Source: JAJDOD01 sp050299835 (GTDB lineage: Bacteria > Pseudomonadota > Alphaproteobacteria > Rhodobacterales > Rhodobacteraceae). From it: a stretch of 64,000 nucleotides of DNA. The DNA lies in the NCBI GenBank assembly GCA_050299835.1, contig JBNKWP010000014.1, forward strand, positions 1 through 64,000. Direction: 5' to 3'. Positions 26,519 through 34,886 of the stretch are shown here, piece by piece. A model generated the notes under the pieces. It saw only the letters and a program-made list of their open reading frames with translations, did no database searches and was not told where the DNA came from. Positions within the stretch are counted from its first letter, which is position 1. Each line of letters begins with the position of its first letter. The position numbers were made by a program, and so were the translations under genes.

Positions 26519-27730
26519 TCACCGATCCACCTCGCCAAACACGACATCCATCGTCCCGATGATCGCCGACACATCCGCAAGCTGGTGCCCCTTCGACACG
26601 TGATCCATCGCCTGCAGATGCGGGTACCCCGGTGCCCGGATCTTGGCGCGGTAGGGTTTGTTCGTCCCATCCGCCACCAGATACACCCCGAACTCCCCCT
26701 TCGGCGCCTCGACCGCGGCATAGACCTCGCCCGCCGGCACATGGAACCCTTCAGTGTAGAGCTTGAAGTGGTGGATCAGCGCCTCCATCGAGGTCTTCAT
26801 GTCGCCCCGCGACGGCGGCGTGATCTTGCCCCGCGCCAGAACTTCGCCCGGTTCCGCACGCAGTTTTTCAATCGCCTGATGGATGATCTTCAGGCTCTCC
26901 CGCATCTCCGCCATCCGACACAAATACCGGTCGAAACAGTCGCCGTTCTTGCCCACGGGGATCTGGAACTCGAACTCGTCATAGCATTCATAAGGCTGCG
27001 CCCGCCGCAGATCCCACGCCATGCCCGACCCGCGCACCATCACACCGGAGAAGCCCCAGTCCAGCGCCTCCTCCTCGGAGACGACGCAAATATCCACGTT
27101 GCGCTGCTTGAAGATCCGGTTCTCTGTGAGCAACCCGTCGATATCATCCAGAACGGCCGGGAATTCATTCGCCCAGGTCTCGATATCGTCGATCAGCGCG
27201 GGCGGCAGGTCCTGATGGACGCCGCCGGGGCGAAAATAGGCCGCGTGCAACCGCGCCCCGCAGGCGCGTTCGTAGAAGACCATCAGCTTCTCGCGCTCCT
27301 CGAACCCCCAGAGCGGAGGCGTCAGAGCGCCCACATCCATCGCCTGCGTCGTCACGTTCAGCAGGTGGTTCAGAATCCGCCCGATCTCGCAATAGAGCAC
27401 CCGGATCAGCGAGGCACGGCGCGGCACTTCCACGCCCGTCAGCTTCTCGATCGCCAGGCACCAGGCATGTTCCTGGTTCATCGGGGCCACATAATCCAGC
27501 CGGTCAAAGTACGGCAGGTTCTGCAAGTACGTCCGGCTCTCCATCAGCTTCTCGGTCCCGCGATGCAGCAAGCCGATATGCGGATCGCAGCGCTCCACCA
27601 CCTCGCCGTCCAGTTCCAGGACCAGCCGCAGCACACCATGCGCCGCCGGGTGCTGAGGTCCGAAATTGATGTTGAAATTCCGGATCTTCTGTTCGCCCGT
27701 CATAGCGTCGTCGAAATCACCGTCTCTCAT
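26519..27730 (-). CDS. nuoD: NADH-quinone oxidoreductase subunit D
   Basis: 403-residue 49-kDa-type subunit that forms the quinone-binding cavity with NuoB. Signatures: NFGPQHPAAHGVLRLVLELD, LLHRGTEKLMESRTY, YVAPMNQEHAWCLAIEKL, and GEVYAAVEAPKGEFGVYL. The ATG has AAGGAGG 6 bases upstream and overlaps the sulfotransferase stop by 4 bp, so translation of nuoD is linked to the cargo gene before it. Confidence 0.96.
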   Translation of the reverse strand: MRDGDFDDAMTGEQKIRNFNINFGPQHPAAHGVLRLVLELDGEVVERCDPHIGLLHRGTEKLMESRTYLQNLPYFDRLDYVAPMNQEHAWCLAIEKLTGVEVPRRASLIRVLYCEIGRILNHLLNVTTQAMDVGALTPPLWGFEEREKLMVFYERACGARLHAAYFRPGGVHQDLPPALIDDIETWANEFPAVLDDIDGLLTENRIFKQRNVDICVVSEEEALDWGFSGVMVRGSGMAWDLRRAQPYECYDEFEFQIPVGKNGDCFDRYLCRMAEMRESLKIIHQAIEKLRAEPGEVLARGKITPPSRGDMKTSMEALIHHFKLYTEGFHVPAGEVYAAVEAPKGEFGVYLVADGTNKPYRAKIRAPGYPHLQAMDHVSKGHQLADVSAIIGTMDVVFGEVDR

Positions 27731-28593
27731 GCGAAGCCTCCTTGGGCCCAGGCTTCGGGACGCCGTCCCAAAGCCGCCTCCGCCGCCGCGTATTGCGGGG
27801 CGAGCCAGGTCGTTGCCAGTTTGCGCTGCGCGTCATTCATCGCCAGCGCCCGGCCCTCATGGACCGGAGCGGGGTCAGCCGCCACGCGACGCACCCCCAG
27901 AAAATCCCAGATGCGGTTCAACCCCTCGCCCGACACCATCTCCTCGAACACCTCGATCAGCAGTCTGGCCGGGGCCACCGCCGCCTTGAGCCGTTCAATC
28001 GCGCCGTCATAATCCGACCGCTTCACGATCTCGGTCTCCGCCCCGCCAATCGTCCGGTCGAGGATCACCGCGCAATCCCGCTCGTTCACGTCACCACCCG
28101 GATCGCGCCGCCCGGCAATCATCCGAACATGGCTCCAGAGCCGCTCCACCGGATCGCGCAAGAGGTAGAGAAACCGCACATCCGGCGCCATCGCCGCCAT
28201 CTGGCGCAACCGCTCCACCGACAACAACGCATAGGCCGGGGTCATCTCCCCCACGACCTGACCTTCCGAGGCCCCGTCCCGCAGGTAAGCCAGATAGGCC
28301 TCCACATCCTCGTGCCCGCGTTCCAGCACATCGAGCCAGGCCGCGCGATCCGCCAGCCGCAGCGCCTGCGCCTCCCCCGGCGCGGAGCCGGACGCCGCCA
28401 GGCGATCCAGCGCGCTCTTCTGCCACTGCCCGTGCTTGGCGAACTCCCGGTCAAGACGCCCGCCCTCGATCGCATCGAAGTAATGCAGTTCTTTCAGCAC
28501 CCGGAAATGACAGTCGGGATGCTGCGACACCTGCCGGTGCAGCCAGCTCGTCCCCGCCTTCGCAGCACCGACGCAAAGGAAGACCACGCTCAT
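27727..28593 (-). CDS. Sulfotransferase family protein between nuoC and nuoD
   Basis: 288-residue PAPS-dependent sulfotransferase-like protein. The 5'-phosphosulfate loop is VGAAKAGTSWLHRQVSQHP and the 3'-phosphate site is FLYLLRDPVERLWSHVRM (RDPxxRxxS-like). The acceptor may be a carbohydrate or a lipid, not deducible here. ATG 28593 overlaps the stop of the 63-aa gene (4 bp) and its own TGA overlaps the nuoD ATG (4 bp), an unusually tight fit for a gene unrelated to respiration. The longer frame upstream is a shadow. Confidence 0.85.
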   Translation of the reverse strand: MSVVFLCVGAAKAGTSWLHRQVSQHPDCHFRVLKELHYFDAIEGGRLDREFAKHGQWQKSALDRLAASGSAPGEAQALRLADRAAWLDVLERGHEDVEAYLAYLRDGASEGQVVGEMTPAYALLSVERLRQMAAMAPDVRFLYLLRDPVERLWSHVRMIAGRRDPGGDVNERDCAVILDRTIGGAETEIVKRSDYDGAIERLKAAVAPARLLIEVFEEMVSGEGLNRIWDFLGVRRVAADPAPVHEGRALAMNDAQRKLATTWLAPQYAAAEAALGRRPEAWAQGGFA

Positions 28594-28781
28594 GCGTTGC
28601 CCCCGCCAAGCTCGTCCTGAAAGGCGATGACCCAGAGCAGAACCAGCGCCACCAAAGGCAGGGCACCGGCAAGAATCGCGAAATACTTGTTCATCCCGTA
28701 GCGCGGCAGGATCTTCCAGAACGGCACGCCGATCAGGACGACGCCGATCAGATACCAAAGGAAGCCGCCACCGCCCATCAT
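28590..28781 (-). CDS. Small membrane protein after nuoC, 63 aa
   Basis: 63 residues with two hydrophobic helices (FLWYLIGVVLIGVPFW and FAILAGALPLVALVLLWVIAF) and a glycine-rich start. GAGG lies 7 bases before ATG 28781, which itself overlaps the nuoC TGA by one base; ATG 28778 is the alternative. Unrecognised, but its coupling on both sides (nuoC and sulfotransferase) shows that it is translated. Possibly an accessory to the membrane complex or to the sulfotransferase. Confidence 0.65.
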   Translation of the reverse strand: MMGGGGFLWYLIGVVLIGVPFWKILPRYGMNKYFAILAGALPLVALVLLWVIAFQDELGGGNA

Positions 28782-29392
28782 CACTTCGCCTCTGCCTCGG
28801 CCTTGTCATCGCCCGGCAGCACGTATTTCGCACCCTCCCAGGGGCTCATGAAGTCGAATTGCCGGTACTCCTGCACCAGCGAGACCGGTTCATAGACGAC
28901 CCGCTTCTGCTCGTCGTCATAGCGTACTTCCGTATAGCCCGTGGTCGGAAAGTCCTTGCGCAGCGGATAACCCCGGAACCCGTAATCGGTCAGGATGCGC
29001 CGCAGATCGGGATGGCCGGAGAACAGGATGCCGAACATGTCGAACGCCTCCCGCTCGAACCAGTTGGCGGAAGGGTGGACCTCCACCAGCGACGGCACCA
29101 TGTCGTCTTCGCGCACGGCGACCTTCAGCCGGATGCGCTGGTTCTGGTACATCGACAGGAAGTGATAGACGACGTCGAACCGCGCCTCCCGCGCCGGATA
29201 ATCCACGGCGGTAATGTCGATCAGCGTCGAGAACTGACAATTGCTGTCGGATTTCAGGAAATCCACGAAACTCACCAGCGAGGCCAGCGCCACATGCAGC
29301 GTCAGCTCGCCATGCGCCACCTCCCATGAGGCGACGCAATCGGGCCGCTTCGCCTCGATATGGGCCGCGAGTTCTCTCAATGCTTCGGACAT
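28781..29392 (-). CDS. nuoC: NADH-quinone oxidoreductase subunit C
   Basis: 203-residue 30-kDa-type subunit of the peripheral arm. The diagnostic stretch is WFEREAFDMFGILFSGHPDL followed by RRILTDYGFRGYPLRKDFP. It is a separate gene and not fused to nuoD as in E. coli. The ATG has GGAGG 8 bases upstream; it starts 12 bases after the nuoB stop. Confidence 0.96.
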   Translation of the reverse strand: MSEALRELAAHIEAKRPDCVASWEVAHGELTLHVALASLVSFVDFLKSDSNCQFSTLIDITAVDYPAREARFDVVYHFLSMYQNQRIRLKVAVREDDMVPSLVEVHPSANWFEREAFDMFGILFSGHPDLRRILTDYGFRGYPLRKDFPTTGYTEVRYDDEQKRVVYEPVSLVQEYRQFDFMSPWEGAKYVLPGDDKAEAEAK

Positions 29393-29404
29393 GGGACAGC
29401 CTCC

Positions 29405-29938
29405 TCAGCGCGTGATGGTGCCGGTGCGGCGGATCTTCCGCTGCAATTGCAGGATACCGTAAAGAAGCGCCTCCGCCGTCGGCGGGCAGCCCGGCACATA
29501 GACATCGACCGGCACGATCCGGTCGCAGCCGCGCACCACGGAATAGCTGTAATGATAATAGCCCCCGCCATTGGCGCAGGACCCCATCGAGATCACGTAA
29601 CGCGGCTCCGGCATCTGGTCGTAAACCTTGCGCAGCGCCGGGGCCATCTTGTTGGTCAGCGTACCGGCCACGATCATCAGGTCCGACTGGCGCGGCGAGG
29701 CGCGCGGCGCGGTGCCGAACCGTTCGAGATCGTAGCGCGGCATCGCGGTATGCATCATCTCGACCGCGCAACAGGCGAGGCCAAAGGTCATCCAGTGCAG
29801 CGACCCGGTGCGCGCCCAGTTGATGATGTCATCGGTCGATGTGACAAGGAAGCCCTTGTCCTGAAGCTCCGCGTTCAACTGGCGGGCCGAAACGTCCAGA
29901 TCGGCACCGGCGGTATTGGCTGTGGTGGCAACACCCAT
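29405..29938 (-). CDS. nuoB: NADH-quinone oxidoreductase subunit B
   Basis: 177-residue subunit that carries cluster N2, the last electron carrier before quinone. The tandem cysteines are in FGLACCAVEMMH; the remaining ligands are in SMGSCANGGG and YVPGCPPTAEALLYG. GGAGG lies 9 bases before the ATG. It is separated from nuoA by a frameshifted foreign gene. Confidence 0.96.
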   Translation of the reverse strand: MGVATTANTAGADLDVSARQLNAELQDKGFLVTSTDDIINWARTGSLHWMTFGLACCAVEMMHTAMPRYDLERFGTAPRASPRQSDLMIVAGTLTNKMAPALRKVYDQMPEPRYVISMGSCANGGGYYHYSYSVVRGCDRIVPVDVYVPGCPPTAEALLYGILQLQRKIRRTGTITR

Positions 29939-30060
29939 GCGGCCAAGCCTCCTGCAAAGTTGCTTGCGCCTGACCTAACCCTCCCCGCCGGTGGGGTCAA
30001 CGCGGCAAAACGGTAGTTCCGCCCTTCCGTTGCCCCCATTTCGCATGGCGGCGTCTTGCC

Positions 30061-31031
30061 TTAGGGAGTCAGTGGCGTCCTTCGCGGCAACCCGAGCAGA
30101 GGCGCAATCAGATTGCCCAGGTCGACAACGAGCTGGCGCACTCGAAACGCTCCGTTCGCGCGCGGCGGGCGGCCTTCGATCCAGTCGATCGCACATATGA
30201 GGCGATCACGTCCAAAATCCTCGAGCCAGAACCCGAATACCAATGGCATTGGCAGAAGCATCCCGATCTCCGCGATCGAGACTCGCGTGCCCCACCGGGC
30301 AAAGCGGTGAAATCGTGCCGCACGACATTCACATCGCCCGCCTCCATCTCGAACCGCTTCAGGTCGCCGTCGAAATAGATCACCTCGTGATGGGTCGGCC
30401 CGGTATCTTGGACGATCGCGAATTGGTGAATTTCATCCTTCTGCGTCAGATCCCAGTTCTCGATCTCCTCAAGTTTTGGCCCATCGGGGTTCTCGTAGTT
30501 GAACTGGTGAATCCCGGCGATCGGATAAGTCACTTCGAAACAGCCGTTCTCATCGGCAGCCGTACATTTCGCCCCATCGTCCGAACGACCGGGAAAATGG
30601 GTGAGCCCATCTTTCAGCGTCTGAATATCCAGACGACTGTCCAGGCTCGCGGCATAGGCAATCCGCCGTCCCGGTCCCTTGTTGCAGAGCAAATGCACTG
30701 GCGAGATGATCATGAGGAAGGCGGTCACGGCGACCGCGCCAATCGCGGCATAGCGCAGGCCCTGACGGAGCAGCGGCATATCGGGCGAAACAAATAGAGC
30801 AGCCAGCACAAGAGCCGCCGACAGGATCAGTGATACTGTCAGCGTTTCGACCCATTGCTGAGGATATCGCAGAACATGGAAAACCGGTATCGCCACAGCG
30901 AAGGCAAAGTGCCCCGGCAACGCCTCCCCCAGCGCAAACTGCAGGTAAAGAACGGTCAGGACCGGTAACACGACGCCGAGCACCATCACACGCCAGAGGC
31001 GTTCGAAACGATACAGCAAGACATCAATCAT
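30061..31031 (-). pseudogene. Frameshifted membrane protein gene between nuoA and nuoB
   Basis: From ATG 31031 the frame encodes a protein with about four N-terminal helices (VMVLGVVLPVLTVLYLQFAL, TVSLILSAALVLAALFV, then a helix near AVTAFLMIIS) and a soluble domain ending VVRHDFTAL. From there the frame turns Arg/Ser/Cys-rich, whereas the next frame continues sensibly: ARWGTRVSIAEIGMLLPMPL, FGFWLEDFGRDRLICAIDW, ending GLPRRTPLTP at a TAA (30061). One base seems lost near 30298-30303. The original protein would be ~320 residues. Family unknown; a sequencing error is possible. Confidence 0.6.
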
Positions 31032-31040
31032 CGCGTCTAA

Positions 31041-31063
31041 CTCATTTGCTCAATACAAATGAG
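31041..31063. promoter_or_regulatory. 8-bp inverted repeat ahead of the frameshifted gene
   Basis: CTCATTTG (31041-31048) and its exact complement CAAATGAG (31056-31063) are separated by 7 bases, 10 bases upstream of ATG 31031. It may be an operator for that gene's own promoter or a weak hairpin. Confidence 0.35.
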
Positions 31064-31159
31064 CTAGCGCAGCTTTAGGGCAACTTTTGGACGCTGTCGC
31101 GCGTTCGTCGCTCGGAAAGGTCCACCGGACCACGCCTGCGCTCCGCGCGTTCGCCCCTC

Positions 31160-31181
31160 AAAAGGTCCACTGGACCTTTTT
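31160..31181 (-). terminator. Near-perfect palindrome 3' of nuoA
   Basis: AAAAGGTCCA (31160-31169) and TGGACCTTTT (31171-31180) form a 10-bp palindrome around one base, with A/T runs on both sides, so it could terminate on either strand. It is 21 bases after the nuoA stop. A related GGTCC-ACC-GGACC palindrome lies at 31119-31131. If active, it would separate nuoA from nuoB. Confidence 0.5.
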
Positions 31182-31201
31182 CGGCTACGCCGAGCCGGAG
31201 C

Positions 31202-31567
31202 TCACTCCCAGTCCATCGCGCCTTTTTTCCACTCATAGGCGAAACCGGCAGTCAGCACGGCCAGGAAGACCATCATCGACCAGAAGGCGACAGTGCTGAG
31301 ATCCCCAAACGCCACCGCCCAGGGGAACAGGAACGCGATCTCCAGATCGAAGATGATGAACAGGATCGACACGAGGTAGAACCGCACATCGAACTTCATC
31401 CGCGCGTCATCAAAAGCGTTGAACCCGCATTCGTAAGCCGACAGCTTCTCGGGGTCCGCATCCTTCGGCGCGACGATCACGGCGGCAAGGATCAGCACGA
31501 TCCCCAGCCCCACGGCAATCCCGAGGAAAACCATGATCGGCAGATATTCTCTGAGAAGCTCTTCCAA
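31202..31567 (-). CDS. nuoA: NADH-quinone oxidoreductase subunit A (TTG start)
   Basis: 121-residue three-helix membrane subunit of complex I. The conserved loop KLSAYECGFNAFDDARMKFD (with the quinone-linked Cys) is followed by VRFYLVSILFIIFDLEIAFL. The reading frame begins MEELLREYLP only if TTG at 31567 is used; GGAG lies 8 bases upstream and no ATG is available before the first helix. First gene of the nuo block. Confidence 0.95.
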   Translation of the reverse strand: MEELLREYLPIMVFLGIAVGLGIVLILAAVIVAPKDADPEKLSAYECGFNAFDDARMKFDVRFYLVSILFIIFDLEIAFLFPWAVAFGDLSTVAFWSMMVFLAVLTAGFAYEWKKGAMDWE

Positions 31568-31598
31568 GGGACCACTCCGTCAACCTTCAGTCACCGCC

Positions 31599-31627
31599 GG
31601 GATAGCGAAGCCCGCCTCAGCCGTCAA
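31599..31627 (-). promoter_or_regulatory. Candidate nuo operon promoter
   Basis: TTGACG (31627-31622) and TATCCC (31604-31599) with exactly 17 bases between them, about 32 bases before the nuoA start. The -35 box is strong, the -10 box weak. Confidence 0.4.
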
Positions 31628-31692
31628 CGCACCATGACGCTGACAATTTATCTCAAATTGCCCATCATCCTGTTGAAAATACTCCCAAGGGG

Positions 31693-31730
31693 GCCCCGGA
31701 CCTGATCCGGGGCGGGGAGCGGAGCTCCCC
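31693..31730. repeat. Twin hairpins between the EcsC gene and nuoA
   Basis: Two adjacent GC-rich hairpins: 31693-31700 with 31706-31713 (8-bp stem, CCTGA loop) and 31714-31720 with 31724-31730 (7-bp stem, GGA loop). They lie 20 bases after the EcsC stop and may terminate that gene or represent a dispersed palindrome. No T run. Confidence 0.6.
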
Positions 31731-31750
31731 TCCGCACTCTCCCAAAGCCC

Positions 31751-32530
31751 CTATCCCTCTACGATCCGCTCGTTGACCTCCAGCCAGCGCGCGCGATAGG
31801 CGAATTGCGCCGCATCGGCCACGTCCCGTTGAAACGCCGCGTTCACGCCCGCGCCCACCGCCGCCCCGATCACCGGGGCCAGTTGCGCGATCTTGCGGGT
31901 GGACAGGTTCACCCCCAGCGTCGCCGCAACCCGCTGGGTCGCCGCGACCGACCCGGTGGTCTGCCCGGCCAGCCGCACAATCTTCTGCCAGTCGCCTGCA
32001 TCCATCGCCGCCCGGCCCTCGGCCAGCCGTTCGATCGCTTCTGCCCGCTCTTCACGGCTGTTGGCCCCGGCCAGCGCCAGGATATCCAGAATATGGGTGC
32101 GTTCGGCTTCCGTATCTGCCCCGAACCCGTAACAAAGCCCCACCAGCCGCGTGGTGCGCAAAGCCAGCGCCACGGTCGCCGGCACATCGACGGCCAGCCC
32201 GAGCGCGCCGAACGCGCCCGCCGCGCCGCCGCCTGTGACGGCATAGCCCATCGCCCAGCGCCGCACGCCCGAGACCGCATCCTCGCAGGCATCGAGATCG
32301 CCAAACGCATGGGTGATGCTGGCCGTCCGGATCGACTGCGACGCCGCCCAGTCGGCGCCCCGGATTGCCGCCTCGATCATCTCGGCCGGGACCAGACGGT
32401 TGGTCAGAAAGCTCACCGGGCCCGCCATGCTCCGGATCGCCCGCGGCAGGACCGAAGGCGGCGCGGCGCGATAGTCGTCCTGTTCGCGCAGGATCGCCTC
32501 AACCCGCGGCACCACGATCACCTCGCTCAT
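31751..32530 (-). CDS. EcsC family protein
   Basis: 259-residue protein of the EcsC family. Typical features are the Ala-rich ATVALALRTTRLVGLCYGFG segment, preceded by the glycine-rich TGGGAAGAFGALGLAVDVP and followed by VIGAAVGAGVNAAFQRDVAD. The family is named after a gene near the B. subtilis ABC transporter EcsAB, but its molecular role is unknown. Its start overlaps the LprI-like gene stop by 4 bp. Confidence 0.8.
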   Translation of the reverse strand: MSEVIVVPRVEAILREQDDYRAAPPSVLPRAIRSMAGPVSFLTNRLVPAEMIEAAIRGADWAASQSIRTASITHAFGDLDACEDAVSGVRRWAMGYAVTGGGAAGAFGALGLAVDVPATVALALRTTRLVGLCYGFGADTEAERTHILDILALAGANSREERAEAIERLAEGRAAMDAGDWQKIVRLAGQTTGSVAATQRVAATLGVNLSTRKIAQLAPVIGAAVGAGVNAAFQRDVADAAQFAYRARWLEVNERIVEG

Positions 32531-33054
32531 CGCATTTCGCTCCCGAGACCCCTGATTTCAATCGTCCGCTTTGCGGTCATGTCCACCTGGCACGAGGCCC
32601 AGGCAATGCTCCGCATCGAACCCGACCCCCACATCGCATAGGCCAGCCCGCATTCCGCGTCGCGAAATCCGATCCAGGCCCGCTGGGCGTCCCGCAGGCT
32701 GTCGGCGCGTTTGGCAAACTCGGGGGAAAACTCGGCCTCATCGGCATCCATCGCCTTCAGCGCAGCCATCGTCTCGCGGTATTCGCTGTTCAGATATTTG
32801 TCCCAGACCTGTGCCTCGGCATTGATGCAGGACGACATGCCCAGCATGGAATGCCCGCCCTCCTGCCCGTCCATACAAGCCGTCGACATCTGCCCGATGC
32901 AGGCGGTCATCGCATCGTCCGTCTCGGCAGCCGCATAACAGGCCTCCAGAATGGACCCGAAGACCGCCACCTCATGTTCGGTGGCGGAGCCGGAGACAGG
33001 TGCCGCAATGGCCAGACCTGCGAAAATGAACGTCCAGATCCTCACATTCATCAT
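32527..33054 (-). CDS. LprI-like (DUF1311) exported protein
   Basis: 175-residue protein with a signal peptide (WTFIFAGLAIAAPVSGSA). The DUF1311 core is visible: CINAEAQVWDKYLNSEYRET, then SLRDAQRAWIGFRDAECGLA and a final CQVDMTAKRTIEI. Four to six cysteines suggest disulfides in the periplasm. Some members inhibit lysozyme (LprI); whether this one does is not known. It is coupled to the EcsC gene. A start at 33051 is equally possible. Confidence 0.75.
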   Translation of the reverse strand: MMNVRIWTFIFAGLAIAAPVSGSATEHEVAVFGSILEACYAAAETDDAMTACIGQMSTACMDGQEGGHSMLGMSSCINAEAQVWDKYLNSEYRETMAALKAMDADEAEFSPEFAKRADSLRDAQRAWIGFRDAECGLAYAMWGSGSMRSIAWASCQVDMTAKRTIEIRGLGSEMR

Positions 33055-33308
33055 TTAGGAACGAACCGTCCGTTTTGGAAGTCAAAGCGGCCTCGGCTTC
33101 GCGCGCGCCATGCGCCGTCAAACCCGTCATCCGAAAGCAAAACCGGCTGCCTCGTTGCAATGACACGCCGACCCACAAAGGACAGGCAAGGCCGCGAAAT
33201 CAAGTGATTCATATCTCCGAAAGTACAACGCACGGCAGATGGTACAAAACGGTCAGGAGGGGGCCCGAAACCGGTACAAAAGTTCACGCAACCCACCGAA
33301 CGCCACCC
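33055..33308. other. Intergenic region, no gene seen
   Basis: About 250 bases between the acyl-CoA synthetase stop and the LprI-like start. Frames here are short and show no family features. GGTACAAAA occurs twice (around 33239 and 33275), which is not enough to name an element. Confidence 0.3.
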
Positions 33309-34886
33309 TTAACGTTTTGTGAATGACGTCTCCGCCGCCGCCCGTGCCTTCAGCTCCTTGCGGATCACCTTGCCCGTCACGGTCATCGGCAAAGCCTCGA
33401 GAAACGCGATCTCGCGAGGATAGGAATACCCCGCAAGCCGCGTCTTCACCCAGTCCTGCAACTCCGCTTCCGTGGCGGAAAACCCTTGTTTCAGAACGAT
33501 ATAGGCCTTGACGATCTCGGTGCGCACCGGGTCCGGCTTGCCCACGACACCCACGGTCGCAACGGCCTCATGGGTCAGCAGGCAATCCTCGATCTCCGCC
33601 GGCCCGATCCGGTAACCCCCTGAAGTTATGACATCATCTTCCCGTCCGACGAAACGAATGAACCCGTCCTCGATCACTCCGCGATCGCCGGTGACCAGCC
33701 AGTCGCCGCGAAATTTCTCCGCCGTGGCCGCAGGATTATTCCAATATTCCAACATCATAGAGCCCGCACCCCGCCGAACCGCGATGTCCCCTTCTCCCGC
33801 CGTTTCGCCCCCATCGGCATCGATCACCGCCACCTCGAACCCGGGAACGGCGCGACCGATGCAGCCGGGCCTGGCCTCGAACATCGCCGAACAGGAACTG
33901 GCCACCATGTTGCATTCGGTCTGTCCGTAAAATTCGTTTATTGTCAGACCCATAGCCTTGCGCCCCCAAGCCAGCATCTCGGCTCCCAGCGGCTCGCCGC
34001 CGCTGGCCACGCTGCGCAAACCCGGTAATTCCGCATCTTCCGCCTTCAGCATCCTGAGCGCAGTCGGCGGAAAAAACACATTGCGAACAGAAGCTTCCGC
34101 GATGATCTTCCGGCAGCTTTCGACAGAGAACTTCGGCATCCGCGCAGCCACGACCGGCACACCCAAGGCAAGCCCCGGCATCAGCACGTCGAACAGGCCG
34201 CCAATCCAGGCCCAGTCCGCTGGCGTCCACAGGCAATCCCCTGATTGTCCTAGAAAATCATGGCTCATCTCGACGCCCGGCAAATGCCCCCGAAGCATCC
34301 TGTGCCCGTGCAGCGCACCCTTCGGTTTGCCGGTGGTGCCCGAGGTGTAGATCAGGCAGGCTGGCGTCTCCGGCCCGGTCGCGACTGCGTCTTTCGCGGG
34401 TGCCGCCTCCGGTAAATCCTTTTCTGTCAGGGGCTTGACGTCAAAGCCCTTCAGCCGTCCCGCATTCTCGGCATCCGTGACAACCACGCCCGCCCCGCTA
34501 TCCCCCAACCGGCTCGCCAGCGCATCCTGTTGAAACAGGGTGAAAAGCGGGACCGAAATCGCCCCCATCCGCCAGATCGCAATATGGGCCGCGGCCAGAA
34601 TCGGCGATTGTGACAGGAAGACACCAACTCGGTCTCCTGCAAAAACACCAGCGTTTTCAAGACCTTGCTGAATGCGATCGGACAGATCCTTCAGTTGTCC
34701 GAAACTCACGTCCTGACGTGCATCCCCAGACAAGTCGATAATCGCGGCCCGGTCGGGCTCACGCTCGGCCCAACGGTCGCAAACCTCCACCGCCATGTTC
34801 AGCGCGACGGGGAACCGCCATCGAAATCCAGACCGCAACTCCTTGTAATCTTTCGAAAACGACAAGGATGCGACGTCAGAACTCAC
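33309..34886 (-). CDS. AMP-binding acyl-CoA synthetase (GTG start)
   Basis: 525-residue member of the ANL adenylate-forming family, closest in look to acetyl/medium-chain acyl-CoA synthetases. Motifs: P-loop IYTSGTTGKPKGALHGHR, NEFYGQTECN, WLVTGDRGVIEDGFIRFVGR, DVITSGGYRIGP and the C-terminal lysine motif TVTGKVIRKELK. The GTG start at 34886 overlaps the TGA of a 44-codon frame. Downstream of an isovaleryl-CoA-type dehydrogenase gene it may supply an acyl-CoA for branched-chain acid breakdown, but the substrate is unproven. Confidence 0.88.
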   Translation of the reverse strand: MSSDVASLSFSKDYKELRSGFRWRFPVALNMAVEVCDRWAEREPDRAAIIDLSGDARQDVSFGQLKDLSDRIQQGLENAGVFAGDRVGVFLSQSPILAAAHIAIWRMGAISVPLFTLFQQDALASRLGDSGAGVVVTDAENAGRLKGFDVKPLTEKDLPEAAPAKDAVATGPETPACLIYTSGTTGKPKGALHGHRMLRGHLPGVEMSHDFLGQSGDCLWTPADWAWIGGLFDVLMPGLALGVPVVAARMPKFSVESCRKIIAEASVRNVFFPPTALRMLKAEDAELPGLRSVASGGEPLGAEMLAWGRKAMGLTINEFYGQTECNMVASSCSAMFEARPGCIGRAVPGFEVAVIDADGGETAGEGDIAVRRGAGSMMLEYWNNPAATAEKFRGDWLVTGDRGVIEDGFIRFVGREDDVITSGGYRIGPAEIEDCLLTHEAVATVGVVGKPDPVRTEIVKAYIVLKQGFSATEAELQDWVKTRLAGYSYPREIAFLEALPMTVTGKVIRKELKARAAAETSFTKR

